From assembly GCA_021229015.1 (NCBI GenBank), contig CM037777.1, positions 20,706,110-20,770,109 on the forward strand: 64,000 nucleotides of DNA, in the 5' to 3' direction. Within the stretch, counting starts at the first letter, position 1, and each line of letters opens with the position of its first letter. The DNA is from Solen grandis (taxonomy: Eukaryota > Mollusca > Bivalvia > Adapedonta > Solenidae). The position numbers were made by a program, and so were the translations under genes. This document shows positions 58,063 to 64,000 of this stretch, piece by piece. The notes beneath the pieces are model-generated. The model worked only from the letters and a program-made list of their open reading frames with translations. It was not told the origin of the DNA and searched no databases.

Positions 58063-61000
58063 CTAATAACCATACGGAAATGACACATAGTTATCTCTAA
58101 TCACACGTTTGTCAAAGACCAGCCTATAATCTTTTCTCTCACACACTGACAATAGCTTTGAACTATTTCGATCTCTAGAGATTTTATGGGGGTTTATGAC
58201 CGATACCACAGCATCACTTTGTTTTGTCACAAACCGTTTCAATACGTCAAAATTCACATTCAACATATTCTTACTGTTTAGAGTGATACCCAGTACTTTG
58301 CAAATGGTACGACTGTTACCGTCTTTGTATGGATTTCGCAATTCGTACCCATAGTTTTTAGGTCCCCCTGTAACAAAAGTAAATATCTTCTTGTCAGACA
58401 CTTCGTCTGTCAAATCCCCTAGAAAATCCCCAAGATTAGGCTTTTGTTGGCCTAATTTAGTAGAGAAAACGACGGAATCTGTATCAGCATACAGTGCCCT
58501 TGGACCCAGTGTCTCCAAGTAGGAATATAATTTAAGACGGGCTTGACTGGTGGTGTAAGCGGCGATGACTACATTCGTTTTGGAACTTGGCTCCACAAAT
58601 TCCGCATTGTATTTCCAACGCATTTCCACGGCTTCTTCAGATACAAAATTGACACAAGTAACCTCTTCACGATCGGAAGTCAATTTGTCATAAAACACCT
58701 GAGGATCTTCTACAATATCAACTTGCTGCATATTGGACCGTTGACCAAATTTACCCCAAAACGAGTTCAGCATGAGTTTTGCTAAAGCTCGCATTCCCGG
58801 GGTTTTCTCGATTTTGTGGTACTCTAGGCGTATACCCTCTTTTTGATGGTAGAGGTCGATATAACGCCATTTGTCTTGTTCAGTCTTACACCAGTCGGGC
58901 CACCCGCTTGCTTCTTGTTTTATCTTTAGGAAAGTGTTTACATACTCCGTAAAGAGACCCCTGTCATAGTTTCAGGTTCATACTGAGACTTCGTACATTT
59001 TCACAATTTTATACCCCATCTGTATAGCCTTTTTCAGTTCATCGGTGACCCAGGTGCCTACAAATGCCCTTTCATTTTCACTTTGGTCACAAGGTTCTTG
59101 TTGTTGTGATTCTGCGCATGTCTCACACAGGTGAAACAATAATTTACCGTTTTTTTTACTTGGTAGGACTGGATGGAAAAGACCTTTTGGAGGAATGACC
59201 TTACACTTGATTATTCCCTCATAATCTTCAAGAGGTCCAAAGTTTTCAGTCACGATTTTGGGATGATCTAAAGGAATTTTCCCGGTTTTGTTGACCCATG
59301 GATAAAGAGATGTCACGTCATAATAGTCTATATCCTCATCATCAGAAGCTTCCTTGTAGAGCGTGTAGGCTTCTGTTCGTCCCCCATAAAATGCGTCACG
59401 CGGTTCCAGAGGAGTAACCGTGTCCAGTTGGTCTATGAAACATTTCATTTCAGGATTTTCCACACATTCCCTATCAAAGTCGGACTCCCATATGGATACA
59501 TAAGTGTAACCAAGGCTTTCCAAGTACCTCTGCTTTTCTAGTGTTCTGTCATAAAGATCGCCCATCGTCATTTGGTTAACTGGATTGATCGTACATCTAG
59601 AATACTTCTTAGGGTTCCCGTGCCAGAAATCCCCGTGAAATTCCAACACTACCTGTGTACCCTCATTCGTTTCGTAGTACCCATCTACTAGGTACGGGCC
59701 TATGTTCTTTTCACCTCCATTTTTAGCGTGTTGAATTGAACGGCCTTGCTGGTGGGACAGGTACTTTATCCACTGAATCGCTTTGACCAATTGCTTTTGC
59801 TCAGGATGGTAACCATGATGAGGTATGAGCGCTATTGTTTCGGCTTGTAAAAAAGTTGGTTCTAAATACTAGATTACAAGCTGAGGCGATGGTGATACAA
59901 CGTTCGAAGGGGTCTATACCAGTAATGTCAATAAAGTCCTGTCTAAATTTTAGACAACAACGTCTCAAAATGTCAACGTCAGATTTGCAATAGGTCAGTA
60001 GTTCCTGTTGAAAGTCAAAATGGTCGTATTTGTGTTCCTCATACCATGTCACGAATTTATTTCGGTTTTCCGGTTTCATTGCGTCCGGATTATAGTACGA
60101 AATGTTTGGTAACCCGTCCACTACTGCACTTTGGTTTTCCTTTCTGTTAAATAAATGTGGAAAGTAACCCTTTTTGAGTTCTTTGAATCCAAACATAGAC
60201 GGTAACTTTGCCAACGCCATCGGGAGAAAATTTATAGAATCTATCATTTTGATTTTGCACGATTCCACCGTGAGACACATGATCTTAGCCCCATTTGGTA
60301 CGATAGTAGGTACAACTGCATTTCTGTGTAAGTACTCCACTATAGGATAGGAATCATAACCTTGAAAGTTATGGCAAAGTACAATGGAATCAAAATTCTC
60401 TTCCGAAAACAACCATTGACAGAAATCGTCCAAAGTATTTTTACCAGCAAACACATACTCCCTCTGTCCACAATTCTCGCATTCACTCTCTTTATCCATA
60501 CACGCAGTACATACTTTGTGAGCTACACATAAGTTAGGTTTGTGTTCATAAACACCGCAGTTAGATTTACAACAATTTTGGCATTTCCCAAATACATCCG
60601 GTTTATATTTCTTCTCGCATTCCATAAAGTCATCCTGAGTACATTCGAAATCAAAGAAAATATACGTTTTAGCATATTCAATTTCATCGTTCAGCTCCTC
60701 TTCAATAGACGCTGGTTCTTGTTCTAAGTCATTCATTTCTGGCATCATGTAACACTGATGTCCTTCTGGAAAGAAGTCTTAACATGTATTACAGTATCTC
60801 TCACCAAACACATGACTTCTCTTGTGCATGTGTCTGTTAATGGTTTTTCCACAATCTACACAACGAAAAATAGATTGACAAGTACAGTTTCCTTTGGGTG
60901 TTGTCTTCTTATGCAGTTCAAAACATCCATGCCCACGAAAGAAACGATTGCAAGTCTCACAGTGCAGCCACTCCTCTTCCGATTCATTGTGAACCTTACG

Positions 61001-61831
61001 ACACGCATAACATACATTGTTGCACTTGTGGTCTTCTATATGATCGTACCCCTTGTTGTAACGAGTACAAAAGTAGCTCTGGGATAGCAAAGCGGCCATG
61101 CTGGTGATGACGTTATAATGCTCGTTGTGATGGTAGAGATAAATCTTATTATCTGCCACCGGTCCCGCGTAAATAATACCATTGAAATGCTCCTGGGAGA
61201 GCACGTGGATCTGATAATCTGGCATAACAGCTTGGAACTTCTTAATCTCATCCACACCACATTTTCTTAGAGGTACTCCAGCTTTTTCATGTAGATGTCT
61301 GGCCATTGTTTCTTGTATTGATTTGCCCGTTCGAATGCTGTTCCATTTTTCATGTTCATCTATTCTGGCTTTCGCGGTGACGATGGCCCTGGCACAGCAC
61401 AGATCGTCGTCATTTTGAATCCGAATAATAGATTTTTTGTCCAGAAGAAATTTTTCTGTGTTCACGTATTTACATCTTTTCCCTACTCCACCACTTGGCA
61501 TGTCGACCAGAGTAACTTCCATGATCAGTCCAGAGTCAATCACAAAGTCTTCATTGGACTGGAGCACGCGTTCGACTTCCGCCATAAATCGGTCGGCTGT
61601 TAAATCCAAGACTTTCAGAAAAGGTATCACGACGGGGTAGTCCAGAGAAGGGCTCTGTACTGTGATCCTGACCAGGTCGATTGATTTAGATGACTGTGTC
61701 AGTTCTTTGAAGATAGATTGAAATATTCGTCTGAGTGTTAGGAATATGTCCTCTCTGACTTCAATCCCTTCAAAGGTGATTTTGTATGTGGATGATGTGG
61801 TCCTGAACTTGACCATCTTCTGCTCTTTCAC
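58063..61831 (-). pseudogene. Protein-primed type B DNA polymerase (Polinton PolB), broken
   Basis: About 1250 codons, normal for Polinton polymerases, minus strand. In order: an N-terminal Cys-rich zinc-binding region (YCNTC and similar pairs, 60779-61100); 3'-5' exonuclease motifs FDFECTQDD, CHNFQGYDS and YCKSDVDIL; a nuclease-like segment with VLEFHGDFWHGNP (near 59630); polymerase motif A YDVTSLYP, motif B KLMLNSFWGKFG and motif C YADTDSVVF. The C-terminus ends in FPYGY, as in relatives. Three lesions: a TAA codon at about 60779-60781 with the frame continuing beyond; a frame change at the A6 run 59849-59854; and a short scrambled stretch with two TGA codons at about 58970-58980. The start is uncertain: the first ATG is near 61816. 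The palm residues themselves are intact. Confidence 0.9.
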
Positions 61832-61835
61832 TTTT

Positions 61836-62162
61836 TTAAACCTCCTTCCTCAGCCTTTTCGTCACAGGGTTTTCTTCTGAATCATCAGCAGGCCTTTTTT
61901 GTCCGCTACCAACTTGATGAACTCGTTCTCTGTGCCTTTGAAGGGTGTAGGCACGACTAAATGATTGTCCACATTCATCACAGTGCACACTGCTTGAGCT
62001 GTTGTGTTTCTTCTTGTGCTGGTCTAAGTTGTCCTTGCGGGTAAAACATTTCCCACAGACATCACAAGCTAACTTTTTCCAATGGTTCTCAGTACGTTGG
62101 TGTTGTTTTAAATGACTCAGTTTAAGGAAACTTGACACACATTCTTCACATTTATACGCCAT
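61836..62162 (-). CDS. C2H2 zinc-finger protein of the Polinton
   Basis: 108 codons from an ATG directly after TTTTGTTTCAG, which is also a good splice acceptor, so a 5' UTR intron is possible. Three fingers are visible: CEECVSSFLKLSHLKQHQRTENH, CDVCGKCFTRKDNLDQHKKKH and CDECGQSFSRAYTLQRHRERVH, followed by a basic nuclear-signal-like tail (KRLRKE). The stop lies 5 bases upstream of the open polymerase frame, so it could be a separate gene or an N-terminal extension of the polymerase disconnected by a frame change. DNA binding is likely. Confidence 0.75.
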   Translation of the reverse strand: MAYKCEECVSSFLKLSHLKQHQRTENHWKKLACDVCGKCFTRKDNLDQHKKKHNSSSSVHCDECGQSFSRAYTLQRHRERVHQVGSGQKRPADDSEENPVTKRLRKEV

Positions 62163-62544
62163 CTGAAACAAAAATAAATTAATAAGTAATTTTTGCACAC
62201 AAAAAAAAATCAAGATATAAATTCTGGAATAACAATTTCATTTTGATATTTCTAATAAAAATTGGAAATTACTTTAAAGCCAGGCGAGACTAAGAAAAGC
62301 CAGGCGAGACTAAGAAAAAATCAGACGAGACAGCAAAATTTACCTTTTCTTATATCCTTGTGAATTTCAAATAATGACCTTAATCGACAGAAATCCAATC
62401 TGAAAATGAAAAAAAAAATAAGATTCGTTTGTTTATATATACATTGAAAAGCTGCGCATGCGCAGAAGTTTAGGATGTGGATTTTAATTGACTTACTACT
62501 TGGTCAACTTTTAAGAATCAAATAAAACACCGATTTTGTGAAAC
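62163..62544. promoter_or_regulatory. Divergent intergenic region with direct repeats
   Basis: The only spacer between the minus-strand replication genes and the plus-strand packaging genes, so promoters for both directions are expected here. It holds two exact tandem copies of GCCAGGCGAGACTAAGAAAA (62279-62298 and 62299-62318) and a third degenerate copy (62320-62338). An AAAAAAAAATAAG tract lies near 62410, and TGCGCATGCGCA (62453-62464), a perfect NRF1-like palindrome, lies 80 bases before the ATPase gene. Confidence 0.55.
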
Positions 62545-62815
62545 ATGTTTCATTCGTGTGCTAGCTGTCGGAGAGTCAACATGAATAAGTGTCTGGAGTG
62601 CAATATAGGATTTACGAGGAGGGATAATATGTCGAGACATTGGAGGCAAATGCATGAAAAAATCACTGATGCATGTCCTCCTCCTCCTCCTCCTCCTCAG
62701 GGAGTGCCGCCTCCTCCTCAGGGAGAAGGGGTGTCTCGAGTACCATCACCAGAAGCGAAGTCCAAATCTGTGAAGTTATATCACCCTTTCACCATGATGA
62801 TTTCAGGACCCACAG
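62545..62815 (+). CDS. Polinton packaging ATPase, exon 1 with C2H2 finger
   Basis: Starts MFHSCASCRRVNMNKCLECN; a second ATG at 62581 is also possible. One C2H2 finger (CLECNIGFTRRDNMSRHWRQMH) is joined through a proline-rich linker (PPPPPPPQGVPPPP) to the beginning of the ATPase domain, HPFTMMISGP. The exon ends at CACAG|GTAATT inside the Walker A region. Reading on without splicing gives nine residues and a stop. Polinton ATPases of the FtsK/HerA class usually start close to the P-loop, so the finger is an addition. Confidence 0.75.
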
Positions 62816-62925
62816 GTAATTTGATTTTTGAAATTTCATGTTAAAATCTTGCTTTTTGTTTTGATTTTGCCTATATTTTTCATTGTTGAAAGTCAATCTT
62901 CATAATATGTTTCTGTATATTTCAG
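62816..62925 (+). other. 110-nt intron inside the ATPase P-loop
   Basis: GTAATTTG at the 5' end, CTGTATATTTCAG at the 3' end, T-rich throughout and containing in-frame stops. It divides the Walker A motif between the flanking exons. Confidence 0.75.
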
Positions 62926-63422
62926 CATGTGGTAAGACCAGCTTTGTCAATGATTTGTTGAAGAACCATGAGGACAGAATTCAACAAACAATACAGAGAA
63001 TCGTCTGGTTGTACAAACGGTGGCAGCCAATGTATACTGAAATCCAGAGATGTGTATGCCCCACTGTGGAATTTATACAAGGCATTCCGACTGAGTTGGC
63101 TGATTGTGATTTCTTTAACCCAAAGGTCAATAACTTGGTCGTATTAGATGACCTATTCTGTACTGCAGGAAAAGATCAGCGCATTACTGACTTGTTTACT
63201 GAAGGATCTCATCACAGGTCTCTCTCAGTGATTTCTATCAATCAAAATATATTTGGTAACAAGGATCCGACTCAAAGAAGGAATTGTCATTATCTAGTGC
63301 TGTTTAATAACCCCGTCGATCGGCAAGCAATGATGACACTCGCGCGACAGATGTACCCAGGAAACACGGACAAGTTCCAGAGGGCCTTTGTGAAAGCTAC
63401 AAAGAATCCTTATGGGTATTGA
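62926..63422 (+). CDS. Polinton packaging ATPase, exon 2
   Basis: Begins with the second half of Walker A (GKTSFVNDLL). Walker B is NLVVLDDLF (near 63140), and SVISINQNIFGN is the following sensor-like strand. The predicted role is driving genome DNA into a capsid. The frame ends with NPYGY and TGA at 63420-63422. Another frame opens at the same point (next entry), so the original C-terminus may have been cut by a frame change. Confidence 0.85.
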
Positions 63423-63901
63423 AATATGCCATAGATTGGGCAGACACTGGAAAATTGACCAATCAGATTCAAGAACCAGCAGAGACAACTATAAAGGAAG
63501 GCAAGGCACTAGACCTAGTTCATTCTTCCGTAGGAGTTCAAACCGAACACATCGAGGAAGTAGAAAATATGTCGGATAAAGGGCAAGCTTGTGACGATTG
63601 CGGACTCTTATTTGACAGCTCACACGACGTTCAGAGACACGTTAAGCGCGGTTGGTGTCCAGAAAATAGTGAACCGCCAGCTAAAAAGGCGAGAACAGAA
63701 GAGAGCAATAATATAACAGACGAGGACATAGAAGACAATGCGGGCTATAGACATCTATGGAATCTGGCGGAAAACTGGAGCAAAGACAGGTTCAGCAAGC
63801 TATACGACCAATGCATTGCCACTGGAGAAAAGGAGGATGAGGCAACAGACATGGCTACACAACGTATTCAGCTGTACAAAGAGAAACACTTTTTTGACTG
63901 A
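63423..63901 (+). CDS. Small Polinton protein with a Cys/His finger
   Basis: An open frame runs from 63419 to the TGA at 63901; the first ATG is at 63569, giving 110 codons. It contains CDDCGLLFDSSHDVQRHVKRG and a following WC, a C2H-C-type finger, then an acidic/basic stretch (PPAKKARTEESN) and a helical C-terminus rich in Lys/Glu (LWNLAENWSKDRFSKLYDQC). It may be an independent gene or the tail of the ATPase reading, one frame away. Function unknown; position suggests a Polinton accessory or capsid-morphogenesis protein. Confidence 0.55.
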
Positions 63902-64000
63902 TACAAATCTTTGCTTGAAGTTTATTGGTTCCCTCTGATGACAAATGCTACACATCGCGGCATAGTCGAACAAATAAATGACTTCCGCAGTAAAGGACTC
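63902..64000. other. Window end, nothing called
   Basis: About 100 bases of sequence after the last open frame; the Polinton presumably continues to the right. Confidence 0.4.

Larger units (their letters stand above)
57640..64000. mobile_element. Polinton/Maverick (adintovirus-like) element, left part
   Basis: Minus-strand protein-primed type B DNA polymerase and finger gene, then plus-strand packaging ATPase and a small finger-containing gene, in the divergent arrangement known for Polintons. These are large self-synthesising DNA transposons related to adintoviruses. The left boundary is a guess from the direct repeats at 57658-57825; the terminal inverted repeat cannot be confirmed because the right end is outside the window. 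Capsid, protease and retroviral-type integrase genes are not present here. Polymerase damage shows that this copy is an old, inactive insertion. Confidence 0.85.

Noticed and set aside
58543..58785. Plus-strand gene opposite the polymerase
   Set aside because: It lies entirely inside the polymerase coding region and has no domain; the same applies to the frames at 60758-61107, 60898-61107, 61352-61640 and 61036-61260.

Overview
The window looks like nuclear DNA from a marine invertebrate, most likely a bivalve mollusc. The sequence is AT-rich, genes are sparse and split by long GT-AG introns, and tRNA-derived SINEs, small fold-back elements, microsatellites and a degenerate LINE are dense. 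The repeat texture (a stem ending in AGCTCACCTG, units around GCTGATATTGGC, tRNA-headed SINEs) is one I associate with bivalves; the species assignment is inference. A 100-base run of N at 18944-19043 is an assembly gap.

Layout. 1-6.4 kb: the 5' end of a plasma-membrane type Na+/H+ exchanger (SLC9A/NHE) on the minus strand. A signal-peptide exon and two very short exons (46 and 42 nt) join in phase, and the introns hold three copies of one repeat. 6.4-19 kb: no convincing gene; SINEs, microsatellites and an old duplicated segment (12.2-14.2 kb resembling 16.5-18.9 kb). 19.2-28.5 kb: two convergent gene remnants. The plus-strand one encodes a Rad18-like ubiquitin-binding finger followed by the N-lobe of a HECT ubiquitin ligase, truncated before the catalytic lobe. 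The minus-strand one is a four-exon DDE integrase/transposase whose splice phases all agree; it keeps D228, D285 and E320 but carries one in-frame stop. Together they are the best candidate in the window for a little-described system: a eukaryotic integrase-type transposon that carries a ubiquitin-pathway gene.

32.2-34.8 kb and 37.7-56.9 kb: two tandem minus-strand paralogs of a spermidine/spermine (thialysine) N-acetyltransferase, each with a 23-codon first exon and a phase-0 intron at the same place. The intron is 2.1 kb in one copy and 18.6 kb in the other. The long intron has collected SINEs, a LINE missing its reverse-transcriptase core, a 35-bp minisatellite and a 1550-bp TTAA-flanked element with identical 86-bp inverted repeats. 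A 688-bp element with 16-bp inverted repeats split an older SINE at 29.5-30.2 kb.

57.6-64 kb: the left part of a Polinton/Maverick (adintovirus-like) element. A protein-primed type B DNA polymerase with an embedded nuclease-like motif lies on the minus strand and is broken at three places. It is preceded by a C2H2 finger gene and diverges from a packaging-type ATPase, which carries its own N-terminal finger and has an intron through its Walker A region. Capsid and integrase genes, if present, lie to the right of the window.
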